64,000 nt of DNA from contig DATJPD010000068.1 in NCBI GenBank assembly GCA_035506575.1, positions 44,179 through 108,178 of the forward strand, given 5' to 3'. This DNA comes from DATJPD01 sp035506575. GTDB lineage: Bacteria > Pseudomonadota > Alphaproteobacteria > CACIAM-22H2. The translations under genes were made by a program, and so were the position numbers. The notes beneath the pieces were generated by a model, which had not been told where the DNA came from, made no database searches, and saw nothing but the letters and a program-made list of their open reading frames with translations. Positions 41,681 to 49,246 of the stretch are shown here, in pieces (the first letter of the stretch is position 1; each line of letters begins with the position of its first letter).

Positions 41681-42211
41681 ATGATTCTGGGCGCCCTGTT
41701 CATCGTCGCTGTCGCCGTCGAGCTGTTCCTGTTCCTGGGCAAGGACTATCTGCTCGACACACGGAGGCGCGCGGCACTCGAGGCGTCGCTGCGGCAAAGC
41801 TACATCGACCTGCAGGAAGCGAAGAGGCGCATCGAGGTGGAGCGGGCCGGCCTGATCGCCGCGATCGACGAGGCCGACCGGCAGCGCGCGGCTCTGTCCG
41901 AGGCCGATGCGGCGTTCGCGCGATCGCAGAAGATCATGCCGGACCTGATCCATACGCTGGGCGAGCGGAACAGCGGCATCCGCTTCCGCGCACCGCTGAC
42001 GAAACAGCTTCCGGCAACCCCGGAGGCGTCGCAGAAGCTCATGTGGAGCTGCCGGAATTTCCTCGACGTGTGGGCGAGCGATGCGAACGCGGCGCGGCAG
42101 ACCGCCGAGAAGCAGTTCCAGGCCAAGCAGGACTATGAGATCGGCGAGTTCGCGGCCATGCCGTCTGCGCCCGTGTTCGAGCCCGAGGAAGCGCAAGAGA
42201 AGGCGGCTTGA
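41681..42211 (+). CDS. Membrane-anchored coiled-coil protein of unknown function
   Basis: The 176-residue protein has an N-terminal hydrophobic helix (ILGALFIVAVAVELFLFLG) and then about 65 residues of charged heptad-like helix (AALEASLRQSYIDLQEAKRR, RQRAALSEADAAFARSQKI). A globular-looking part follows, with a single Cys (MWSCRNFLDVW) and an acidic tail (EPEEAQEKAA). The start has no Shine-Dalgarno sequence. The next gene begins at a TTG inside its stop (TTGA), so the two are translationally coupled. No family is recognised. A structural or scaffold role in the inner membrane is possible, but this is only inference. Confidence 0.6.
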   Translation: MILGALFIVAVAVELFLFLGKDYLLDTRRRAALEASLRQSYIDLQEAKRRIEVERAGLIAAIDEADRQRAALSEADAAFARSQKIMPDLIHTLGERNSGIRFRAPLTKQLPATPEASQKLMWSCRNFLDVWASDANAARQTAEKQFQAKQDYEIGEFAAMPSAPVFEPEEAQEKAA

Positions 42212-42705
42212 CCGCGCTCGTCGACATCGTGCTCTACGGCAGCTTCGGGCTGTGGCTGTTCGCGGCCCTCGGCCGCTTGCAGGCGGCCTGGGAGGTCAGC
42301 CAGCAGCGGACGGGCGAGCTGCGCTACGCCTTGGCGGCGGCGGGGAAAAAACTGCTGCGCGACGTGGAGACCATTCAGAAGCTCAAGGACGAGGTCGAGC
42401 GCGTGAAGGAGAACGTCGCCGCCGAGCTGCGCGAGCAGAAAGAGCGGCACGCGACCTTGGCGGCCACCACACCCCCGCCCCCGCCCGAGATCCATGTGAC
42501 CTCGGAATATCCGCCCTCGCGGCGCGACGCGGCATGGATCGTCGAGTTCGTTCGCGACTCTCCGCTTCCGCGGCAGCCCTGGGAGCGCGAGCCCGCCACG
42601 TCGCTGCTGTGGGCGCCCTCGCAATCCGCAGCGCTCGACCGCGGGCGGCAATTGACCCGCGAATGCCGGACCTACGTCGTCGCGGGCGTGCGGCCGCTGG
42701 CCTAG
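42208..42705 (+). CDS. Second membrane/coiled-coil protein, coupled to the previous gene
   Basis: Translation most likely starts at the TTG 42208 that overlaps the previous stop. The 165-residue product has a short hydrophobic N-terminus (LVDIVLYGSFGLWLFAALG) and a strongly charged helix that should form a coiled coil (LRDVETIQKLKDEVERVKENVAAELREQ, read as separate parts of about residues 48-78). A Pro run (TTPPPPPEI) follows, and then a C-terminal region without known motifs. The paired design (two single-pass proteins, each with a coiled coil) suggests that the two products interact. Function unknown. Confidence 0.6.
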   Translation: MTALVDIVLYGSFGLWLFAALGRLQAAWEVSQQRTGELRYALAAAGKKLLRDVETIQKLKDEVERVKENVAAELREQKERHATLAATTPPPPPEIHVTSEYPPSRRDAAWIVEFVRDSPLPRQPWEREPATSLLWAPSQSAALDRGRQLTRECRTYVVAGVRPLA

Positions 42706-42762
42706 CCGGATCGCCGCCGACGGCGCCCTCGCGGTCCCGTCATATCTTCGTCATGTGATACT

Positions 42763-42781
42763 GTTATCCGAGGCGGATAAC
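42763..42781. promoter_or_regulatory. Perfect 19-bp palindrome, likely operator of the ABC operon
   Basis: GTTATCCGAGGCGGATAAC has two perfect 8-bp arms around AGG. It lies 60 bp before the GTG start of the sugar-type ABC ATPase gene and is followed by a further GGCGGAT half-site (42788-42794). Symmetry and position fit a repressor dimer site. No regulator gene is adjacent. Confidence 0.65.
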
Positions 42782-42840
42782 GGTCCGGCGGATCTTTGAG
42801 ACTCCGGCCGGCCGCTGATGGTGGGGACAGGCGGGGTATC

Positions 42841-43932
42841 GTGATCATTCTCGACCGCGTGAGCAAGCACTGGGCCGCGGCCCGCGCCGTCGACCAGGTG
42901 AGCTTCGAGGCCGAGCGCGGCGCGTTCGTTGTCCTGCTCGGGCCGTCGGGCTGCGGCAAGTCGACGACCCTGCGGCTGATCGCGGGGCTGGAGACGGTTG
43001 ATGCCGGCCGCATCCTGATCGATGGCCGCGACGTGACGGCAGCACCGCCCGCCGAGCGCCGGCTCGCCATGGTCTTCCAGTCCTACGCGCTGTTCCCGCA
43101 CCTGACGGTCGCGGAGAACATCCTGTTCGGGCTCACGGTGCGCGGCGTTCCCGCGGCCGAGCGGACGGCCCGGCTGGCACGCGTGGCAGAGCTGCTGGGC
43201 CTGGCGGCCCTCCTCGACCGCAAGCCGAGCCAGCTCTCGGGCGGCCAGCAGCAGCGCACCGCCCTCGGCCGGGCCATCATCGCCGAACAGCCGGTGTGCC
43301 TGATGGACGAGCCGCTGTCGAATCTCGACGCGCAGCTGCGCCAGGAGATGCGGCGCGAAATCCGGGCGCTGCAGCAATCCCTAGGCATGACGATGGTCTA
43401 TGTCACGCACGACCAGGCCGAGGCGATGAGCATGGCCGACCGGGTGGTGCTCATGCAGGCCGGCCGCGTCGAGCAGGACGCGACACCGTCCGAGCTCTAC
43501 GACCGGCCGGCGAGCCTGTTCGCGGCGCGTTTCATCGGCACGCCGCCGATGAACATCCTGCCGCTCGCCGACGGGCCGAGCGGTGCGGTGATCAAGGGGA
43601 GCACCGGCCCGACCCTCTTCGCCGGCCCCGGCGCCGGGCTGGCGCTCGGCCTCAGACCCGAGGACGTGACCTTGATGGGCAACGCCGACTGGGGCCTCGC
43701 GATGCCGGGCCGCGTCACCGCGGTCGAATACCTGGGTGCCGACGCGGTCGTCAGCGCCGCCGTGGGCGATGCCACCATCGCGGTGCGGAGTCCCGGCACC
43801 TTGCGCGTCCACACGGGCGAGACCGTGCGCCTCACCTGGCGCGCGACCGCCCAGCACCTGTTCGACCTCGCGACGGGCCGCCGGGTCGAGCCCGCGCGAA
43901 GCGGCAGGACCGCCGAGCGCGCCCGCGCATGA
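42841..43932 (+). CDS. ABC transporter ATP-binding protein (UgpC/MalK-like)
   Basis: The start is placed at GTG 42841 (VIILDRVSKHW), where homology begins. The 363-residue protein has intact ATPase motifs: GPSGCGKST, VFQSYALFPHLTV, LSGGQQQRTALGRAI, CLMDEPLSNLDA and THDQAEAM. The C-terminal part (LGLRPEDVTLM, VEYLGADAVVSAAVG) is the regulatory TOBE domain of MalK/UgpC-type CUT1 importers. The operon continues with a binding protein and two permeases. A perfect palindrome in front suggests repression. Typical substrates are sugars, polyols or glycerol-3-phosphate. Confidence 0.93.
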   Translation: MIILDRVSKHWAAARAVDQVSFEAERGAFVVLLGPSGCGKSTTLRLIAGLETVDAGRILIDGRDVTAAPPAERRLAMVFQSYALFPHLTVAENILFGLTVRGVPAAERTARLARVAELLGLAALLDRKPSQLSGGQQQRTALGRAIIAEQPVCLMDEPLSNLDAQLRQEMRREIRALQQSLGMTMVYVTHDQAEAMSMADRVVLMQAGRVEQDATPSELYDRPASLFAARFIGTPPMNILPLADGPSGAVIKGSTGPTLFAGPGAGLALGLRPEDVTLMGNADWGLAMPGRVTAVEYLGADAVVSAAVGDATIAVRSPGTLRVHTGETVRLTWRATAQHLFDLATGRRVEPARSGRTAERARA

Positions 43933-43954
43933 ATTCCAAACAGAGGGGGAGAGA

Positions 43955-45241
43955 ATGACTCTGAGACACGGACTGGCCGCGGCACTGCTCGCGGGCTGCC
44001 TTGCGATCGCGGCCGGTACGGCGCGGGCCGAGACCAATCTGCAGTTCTACTATCCGATCGCGGTCGGCGGTCCGATCCCCAAGCTCATCGACGGCATGGT
44101 CGCCGATTTCGAGAAGGACCACCCGGACATCAAGGTGAAGCCGGTCTATGCGGGCTCCTACCAGGACACGATCGCCAAGGTGTTGACCGCGGTCAAAGGC
44201 GGCGACGCGCCGCAGCTGGCGGTCCTGCTGTCGACGGACATGTACACCCTGATCGACGAGGACGCGGTTGTGCCGTTCGACAGCATCGGCACCACGCTCG
44301 CCGACAAGGCCTGGCTCGACAGCTTCTATCCGGCGTTCATGGAGAACAGCCGCACCGGCGGCAAGACCTGGGGCGTGCCGTTCCAGCGTTCGACCGTCGT
44401 CATGTTCTGGAACAAGGAGGCGTTCAAGGACGCTGGGCTCAATCCCGACCAGCCGCCCAAGACCTGGGATGAGCTCGCCGCGTTCGGCCAGAAGCTCACC
44501 AAGCGCGACGCCGCCGGCAACGTCACGCAATGGGGTGTCGAGATCCCCTCCTCCGGCTTTCCCTACTGGCTGTTCCAGGGCCTGACCACCGAGAACGACG
44601 TACGCCTGATGAACGCCGCGGGCACGCAGACCTCGTTCGACGATCCGAAAGTCGTCGAGGCCCTGCAATACTGGGTCGACCTCAGCCACAAGTGGAAGGT
44701 CCAGCCGCCCGGCATCATCGAGTGGGGTACCACGCCGCAGGACTTCTTCGAGCGCAAGACCGCGATCATGTGGACCACGACGGGGAACCTCACGAACGTG
44801 CGCAACAACGCCAAGTTCCCGTTCGGCGTCGCCATGCTGCCGGCCAAGGGCCGCCCTGGAACCCCGACCGGCGGCGGCAATTTCTACGTCTTCAAGAAGT
44901 CGTCGCCCGCCGAGCAGGCCGCGGCCCTCACCTTCATCAAGTGGATGACTTCGCCCGAGCGTGCGGCGCAATGGGGCATCGGCACCGGCTACGTGGCGGT
45001 GAGCCCGGCGGCATGGGAGACGCCGACGATGCAGGCCTACCTCAAGGACTTCCCGCCCGCGGGTGTCGCGCGCGATCAGCTCAAATTCGCCGTCGCCGAG
45101 CTGTCGACGCACGACAACCAGCGCGTCACCAAGGCGCTCAACGACGGCCTGCAGGCCGCCCTGACCGGCAGCAAGACGCCGGAACAGGCGATGAAGGCCG
45201 CCCAGGCCGAGGCCGAGCGCATCCTCAAGCCGTACCGGTGA
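43955..45241 (+). CDS. Extracellular solute-binding protein (UgpB/MalE family 1)
   Basis: The 428-residue protein starts behind AGAGGGGGAGAGA and has a signal peptide (LRHGLAAALLAGCLAIAAGTARA). The mature protein begins TNLQFYYPIAVGGPIPKLIDGMVADFEKDHPDIKVKPVYAGSYQDT, the UgpB-like pattern. Further signatures are YTLIDEDAVVPFD, FQRSTVVMFWNKEAFKDAGLNPDQPPKTWDE and ALTFIKWMTSPERAAQWGIGTGYV. The latter two are strongly reminiscent of UgpB. It is followed by a repeat and then the permeases. Glycerol-3-phosphate or its diesters would be the first candidates, but sugars cannot be excluded. Confidence 0.9.
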   Translation: MTLRHGLAAALLAGCLAIAAGTARAETNLQFYYPIAVGGPIPKLIDGMVADFEKDHPDIKVKPVYAGSYQDTIAKVLTAVKGGDAPQLAVLLSTDMYTLIDEDAVVPFDSIGTTLADKAWLDSFYPAFMENSRTGGKTWGVPFQRSTVVMFWNKEAFKDAGLNPDQPPKTWDELAAFGQKLTKRDAAGNVTQWGVEIPSSGFPYWLFQGLTTENDVRLMNAAGTQTSFDDPKVVEALQYWVDLSHKWKVQPPGIIEWGTTPQDFFERKTAIMWTTTGNLTNVRNNAKFPFGVAMLPAKGRPGTPTGGGNFYVFKKSSPAEQAAALTFIKWMTSPERAAQWGIGTGYVAVSPAAWETPTMQAYLKDFPPAGVARDQLKFAVAELSTHDNQRVTKALNDGLQAALTGSKTPEQAMKAAQAEAERILKPYR

Positions 45242-45261
45242 TGATGAGGCTACGTTCCTGT

Positions 45262-45368
45262 TCCGTCATGCCCGGACTCGTTCCGGGCATCCACGTCGGG
45301 CCGCAGTCGCAGCTGTTTGCCCGCTGCACGCCGACGTGGATCGCCGGGACAAGCCCGGCGATGACGGA
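45262..45368. repeat. Dispersed palindromic repeat, family 3
   Basis: The element has long imperfect inverted arms: TCCGTCAT-GCCCGG...CATCCACGTCGG on the left and CCGACGTGGAT...CCGGCGATGACGGA on the right. The middle is GC-rich. This 'GTCATGCCCGG...' type is a well-known intergenic repeat in alphaproteobacteria. It separates the binding-protein gene from the first permease, an operon junction that is otherwise tight. Confidence 0.85.
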
Positions 45369-45383
45369 CTAGGCGTCCTCGCG

Positions 45384-46259
45384 ATGCGTCGGCAGGCGCT
45401 GCAGCTCTACGGCTGGCTCATGGTGCTGCCGGCCTGCGCGCTCCTGGCGGCGTTCACGCATTATCCGGCGGTCGCGACGTTCCTGCACAGCTTCTATTCC
45501 ACGCCGCGCGGCAGCCGGCCGGCGCGGTTCGTCGGGCTCGACAACTACCAGACCCTCCTGCAGGACCCGGTCTTCTGGCGCAGCCTGACGAACAACGCCA
45601 TCTACGCGGCCGGCACCATCCCCGTGTCGGTGGCGCTGGCGCTCCTGATGGCGGTGTGGGTCAACGGCCGTGTGCGCGGGCGCGGCCTGTTGCGCCTCGC
45701 CTTCTTCACGCCGACCGTCCTGCCGATGATCGCGGTTGCGAACATCTGGCTCTTCTTCTACACGCCCGAGTATGGGCTCGTGGACCAGTTCGCACATCTC
45801 CTGGGGGCCGGCTCGCACAACTGGCTCGGCAGTCCCGCGACCGTGCTCGGCTCTCTGATCGTGGTGGCGATCTGGAAAGAGGCCGGGTTCTTCATGATCT
45901 TCTATCTCGCCGCCCTGCAGCAGATCCCGCCCAACCTCGCCGAAGCCGCGGCGATCGAGGGAGCCGGCCGCTGGTACTTCTTCCGCCGCATCACCTTCCC
46001 GCTCCTCATGCCGACCACGCTGTTCGTGCTGGTCAATGCGGTGATCAACGCCTTCCGCATGGTCGACCACGTCGTGGTCATGACGCGCGGCGGACCCGAC
46101 AACGCGAGCGAGCTTCTCCTCTTCTACGTCTACGAGATCGCGTTCAAATACTGGGATACGGCGTATGCGGCCACGCTCACCATGGTGCTCCTCGCGATCC
46201 TCGCGGCGGTGGCGTTGGGGCAGTTCTTCTATCTCGACCGCCGGGTGCACTATCGATGA
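45384..46259 (+). CDS. ABC sugar-type transporter permease (UgpA/MalF-like)
   Basis: The start at ATG 45384 was chosen because an earlier in-frame start lies within the upstream repeat. The 291-residue protein has six membrane helices (LYGWLMVLPACALLAAFTHYPA first) and the EAA loop NLAEAAAIEGAGRWYFFRRITFPLLMP of CUT1 permeases. Also typical is KEAGFFMIFYLAALQQIPP. It forms the channel with the second permease, whose ATG overlaps its stop. Confidence 0.92.
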   Translation: MRRQALQLYGWLMVLPACALLAAFTHYPAVATFLHSFYSTPRGSRPARFVGLDNYQTLLQDPVFWRSLTNNAIYAAGTIPVSVALALLMAVWVNGRVRGRGLLRLAFFTPTVLPMIAVANIWLFFYTPEYGLVDQFAHLLGAGSHNWLGSPATVLGSLIVVAIWKEAGFFMIFYLAALQQIPPNLAEAAAIEGAGRWYFFRRITFPLLMPTTLFVLVNAVINAFRMVDHVVVMTRGGPDNASELLLFYVYEIAFKYWDTAYAATLTMVLLAILAAVALGQFFYLDRRVHYR

Positions 46260-47068
46260 AGGGACGTATCTGGCATGGCCTCGAGCAGCTCGCGGCGTGG
46301 CTCCTCGGCTTCCTGTGGGCGCTGCCCGTCCTGTTCGCGGCATGGACCGCCTTCCACGGCCGCGAATATGCGACGCATCTCGATTTCGCCGCCCCCCTCA
46401 CACTGCAGAATTTCGCGCGGGCCTGGAGTGCCGCCCCGTTCGCCCGCTACTTCTTCAACAGCGTGGTCCTGGTGACCTCGATCCTGGCCGCACAGCTCGT
46501 GCTCTGCACCTTGGCCGCCTTCGCCTTCGCGCGGATCCCGTTCCGCGGCTCGCAGGTGCTGTTCGCGCTGGTGCTCGTCCAGCTCATGATCATGCCCGAC
46601 GTGCTGATCGTGGAGAACTACGCGACCATCCACGGGATGGGCCTCGTCGACACCATCCCCGCGATCGGCCTGCCCTACGTGGCCTCGGCGTTCGGCATCT
46701 TCCTGCTGCGCCAGACCTTCAAGACCGTGCCGCGCGAGCTCGACGAGGCGGCGCGCGTCGAGGGCTGCAGCCTTCTCCAGTTGCTGTGGAAGGTGTACGT
46801 GCCGCTCGGCAAACCCGTGTACATCGCCTACGGCCTCGTCTCGGTCAGCTACCACTGGAACAACTTCCTGTGGCCGCTGATCGTCACGAACTCGGTCGCG
46901 ACGCGGCCGGTCACGGTCGGCCTGTCGGTGTTTGCGTCGACGGACCAGGGCATCGACTGGTCGGTGATCGCGGCGGCGACCCTGATCACCTCGGGGCCGC
47001 TTCTGGTCGCGTTCCTGTTGTTCCAGCGCCAGTTCGTGCAGAGTTTCATGCGCGCCGGAATCCGCTAG
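46256..47068 (+). CDS. ABC sugar-type transporter permease (UgpE/MalG-like)
   Basis: The 270-residue protein starts within the stop of the first permease (ATGA). It has six membrane helices and the EAA loop LDEAARVEGCSLLQLLWKVYVPLGKP. The region MPDVLIVENYATIHGMGLVDTIPAIGLPYVASAFGIFLLRQTF matches MalG/UgpE permeases over its length. It completes a four-gene importer (ATPase, binding protein, two permeases). A small CGCTAG/CTAGCG hairpin lies at 47062-47074, over the stop codon. Confidence 0.92.
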   Translation: MKGRIWHGLEQLAAWLLGFLWALPVLFAAWTAFHGREYATHLDFAAPLTLQNFARAWSAAPFARYFFNSVVLVTSILAAQLVLCTLAAFAFARIPFRGSQVLFALVLVQLMIMPDVLIVENYATIHGMGLVDTIPAIGLPYVASAFGIFLLRQTFKTVPRELDEAARVEGCSLLQLLWKVYVPLGKPVYIAYGLVSVSYHWNNFLWPLIVTNSVATRPVTVGLSVFASTDQGIDWSVIAAATLITSGPLLVAFLLFQRQFVQSFMRAGIR

Positions 47069-47109
47069 TCTAGCGATCCTTTCCCTCGTTGTTTTCCGCG
47101 GAGGACATC

Positions 47110-47472
47110 ATGGCCAAGGCATTTCAAGTGTCGTTCGCACCGGAGAAGCTGTGGCAGGCGATCAACCCATGGGTGTTCAATCTGCCAGGCGCGCAATTCG
47201 GCCTCGTCAACGTCGAACTCGGACAGACGGCGCAGCCCGAGGTCGAGCGGACCATCCTCGACGAGGTGGGCAGCTACGGCCGCCAGCTCGGTCGCATCGG
47301 CGACGCGCTCGAAGTCTTGCTCGATCACGTGAAGCTCGACGGCCTCACTCAGGCCGAGACGGATGCGCTCGCCATGCTGCGCGGACAGCTCGCCGCAGTG
47401 CGTCAGGTCAAGCAGCGCGCCGCACCCGCGACGCCGCCCCAGGCGCGGACGCTCAGGTCGGCGGCAGGCTAG
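47110..47472 (+). CDS. Hypothetical 120-residue protein
   Basis: The ATG at 47110 is preceded by GCGGAGGACATC. The protein begins AKAFQVSFAPEKLWQAINPWVFNLPGAQFGLVNVELG and then has a helical region (TILDEVGSYGRQLGRIGDALEVLLDHVKLDG) and a Pro/Ala-rich tail. There is no signal peptide or membrane segment, so it is probably cytoplasmic. The helical middle may form a small bundle. No family is recognised. Its stop overlaps by 4 bp (CTAG) that of the convergent small gene at 47469. Confidence 0.6.
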   Translation: MAKAFQVSFAPEKLWQAINPWVFNLPGAQFGLVNVELGQTAQPEVERTILDEVGSYGRQLGRIGDALEVLLDHVKLDGLTQAETDALAMLRGQLAAVRQVKQRAAPATPPQARTLRSAAG

Positions 47473-47666
47473 ACCTGCTCGTGGGCGGCGGCGAGCGCGT
47501 GGTCGAGGGCGAGGAACCAGCGTTCTTCCGGAATCTCCTCGGCGAACCGGCCGACATATCTCATCACGAGAATCTCCCGCATCTTGAGGGCATCGGATTT
47601 GGTGGCCTGGGGCCCCATCTGGTCCATCAGCCGGTCGAGATTCATCGTCGGTGAGATAAGGAGCAT
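47469..47666 (-). CDS. Hypothetical 65-residue protein
   Basis: The ATG at 47666 has AGGA nine bases upstream; the internal ATG at 47645 (MNLDRLMDQM) has none. The protein is helical and charged, with LMDQMGPQATKSDALKMREILVMRYVGRFAEEIPEERWFLALDHALAA as its core (split here as residues 13-60). No signal or membrane segment is found. It is downstream of the adenylate cyclase gene on the same strand with 134 bp between them. Function unknown; codon usage and the ribosome binding site support a real gene. Confidence 0.5.
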   Translation of the reverse strand: MLLISPTMNLDRLMDQMGPQATKSDALKMREILVMRYVGRFAEEIPEERWFLALDHALAAAHEQV

Positions 47667-47800
47667 CGCGCGGCGTCCTGTGTTCGTCGATGAGCGGGGC
47701 GATTTCTGAAATCGGGGCATGGACTCTAGCAATCCGGCCGGGCGCTGTCGCTCGGTCACCGTCTGTGAATCCTGTGGATTTCGGGGACGGTTTCCGCCCC

Positions 47801-49096
47801 TCAGGCGAGCTTCCAGGCGCGCATCGGCTCGCTGTAGCCCTTGACGGCCACACCCGGCATCAGGGTCGCATCCTTCGGCGCGTCGGCGCCAAGGGCCGTC
47901 ATCACCGCATCCGACACCAAGAGGCGCGTGCCGAACTCCTTGTTCATCTGTTCGAGGCGAGAGGCGAGGTTCACCGTATCGCCGATCGCCGTGAACTCCT
48001 TGCGCCGCGGCGAGCCGATCGTGCCGGTCACGGCCGGCCCGCAATGCAGGCCGATGCCGATGCGCAGCGGCCACTCGGCACCCTCCAGCCCGTGCCGGTC
48101 GATCTCGGCCAGGATGTCGCGCGCCGCCAGGACCGCGTTGCGCACGGCGTCGCGGTCCGGAAGCGGCGCTCCGAACACCGCCATGAAGCCGTCGCCGAGG
48201 AACTTGTTGATGATTCCGTGATGGCGGTCGACCGCTTCGATCATGAACGCGAAGTTGTCGTTCAGGAAGTCGACCACCTCCGTCGGCGCGCGCGCGCGCG
48301 ACTGGGCGGTGAAATTGCGGATGTCGAGGAACATCACGCAGACCTCGCGCGTTTCGCCGCCGATCTCGGTCGGCTGGTCGAGCAGCTGGTCGACGACCTC
48401 GGGCGACACGTGCTGGCCGAACAGGTTGGTGACGCGCTCGCGGGCGAAGGTTTCCTCGGCGGCGCGTATGAACTTTCGGCGCAGCTGGACCGCAACCAGG
48501 CCCGCCACGATGCCGCACAGGACCATCACCAGCGCTTTCGACAGGTGAAAATAGGGCGACATCAGCGGCGTTGCGGAACCGCTCGCGATCGGCAGCTCGG
48601 CGAGCGCGAGCCCGAAATATTCGGTTCCGGCCACGAGGCCGGTGAAGGTCGGCAGGACGAAGTCGAGGCGCAGGGTGGAGGCCACGATGAACACGAAATA
48701 GAGCAACGCCGACCACGAGCTGAACGCTGTCTCGGGACCCGCGTAGCGGTTGATGAACCACAGGATGACCGTGGGCAGGCTGGTCTCGATGATGGCATTC
48801 GCAAACCGTGCCACGACAGGCATGCCGAGCCCGCGTTTGCGGCGATACGTGAGGAGCGCCAGAGCGGCCAGCTCGTAGGCGAGGAACGGTCCGATCACCA
48901 CGAGGGGCAGCCACCACGCGATGAACGGCGCGTGGACGACGGCCAGCAAGGCGGCCGGCGGCCGGGCGAACAGCACCATGTCGGCCGCCAGTACGACGGC
49001 GAGGGCCGCGGCCAGAACGGCAATGCGCAGCCACTCGCTCTCCGCGATCTCGGCCCGGAGCGCCTTTTCGAATTCGAGTGGGACGGCCCCCGCCAT
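47801..49096 (-). CDS. Membrane-bound class III adenylate/guanylate cyclase
   Basis: The 431-residue protein has an N-terminal membrane block of about six helices (residues 20-200). The class III cyclase domain occupies the C-terminal half. Metal-binding Asp residues are in VCVMFLDIRNFTAQS and IINKFLGDGFMAVFG. The Lys in NKFLGDG and the Thr/Asp in FTAIGDTVNLASRLEQ fit adenine specificity, so cAMP is the likely product. The ATG at 49096 was chosen. It lies eight bases after an extended -10 (TGGTATAAT), so the transcript could be leaderless. A TTG nine bases upstream is the alternative. Confidence 0.88.
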   Translation of the reverse strand: MAGAVPLEFEKALRAEIAESEWLRIAVLAAALAVVLAADMVLFARPPAALLAVVHAPFIAWWLPLVVIGPFLAYELAALALLTYRRKRGLGMPVVARFANAIIETSLPTVILWFINRYAGPETAFSSWSALLYFVFIVASTLRLDFVLPTFTGLVAGTEYFGLALAELPIASGSATPLMSPYFHLSKALVMVLCGIVAGLVAVQLRRKFIRAAEETFARERVTNLFGQHVSPEVVDQLLDQPTEIGGETREVCVMFLDIRNFTAQSRARAPTEVVDFLNDNFAFMIEAVDRHHGIINKFLGDGFMAVFGAPLPDRDAVRNAVLAARDILAEIDRHGLEGAEWPLRIGIGLHCGPAVTGTIGSPRRKEFTAIGDTVNLASRLEQMNKEFGTRLLVSDAVMTALGADAPKDATLMPGVAVKGYSEPMRAWKLA

Positions 49097-49104
49097 TATG
49101 ATCA

Positions 49105-49113
49105 ATTATACCA
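49105..49113 (-). promoter_or_regulatory. Extended -10 promoter element before the cyclase gene
   Basis: On the minus strand TGGTATAAT is a perfect -10 hexamer with the TGN extension. The cyclase ATG follows eight bases later, where transcription would start. No clear -35 or Shine-Dalgarno sequence is present, so transcription and translation may begin at almost the same base. Confidence 0.6.
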
Positions 49114-49246
49114 GAGGTCGGGTTACTTCCGCTCGCGCGAATGTTTAGAGATTCGCCGTTGCGCGCAAGCGGCCCACGCGCCACGCTCCCGGTCCGTGGC
49201 ATAGTCGTGCCACGACACACCCTGCCCGTCGGTCACGAGGTTTCGC

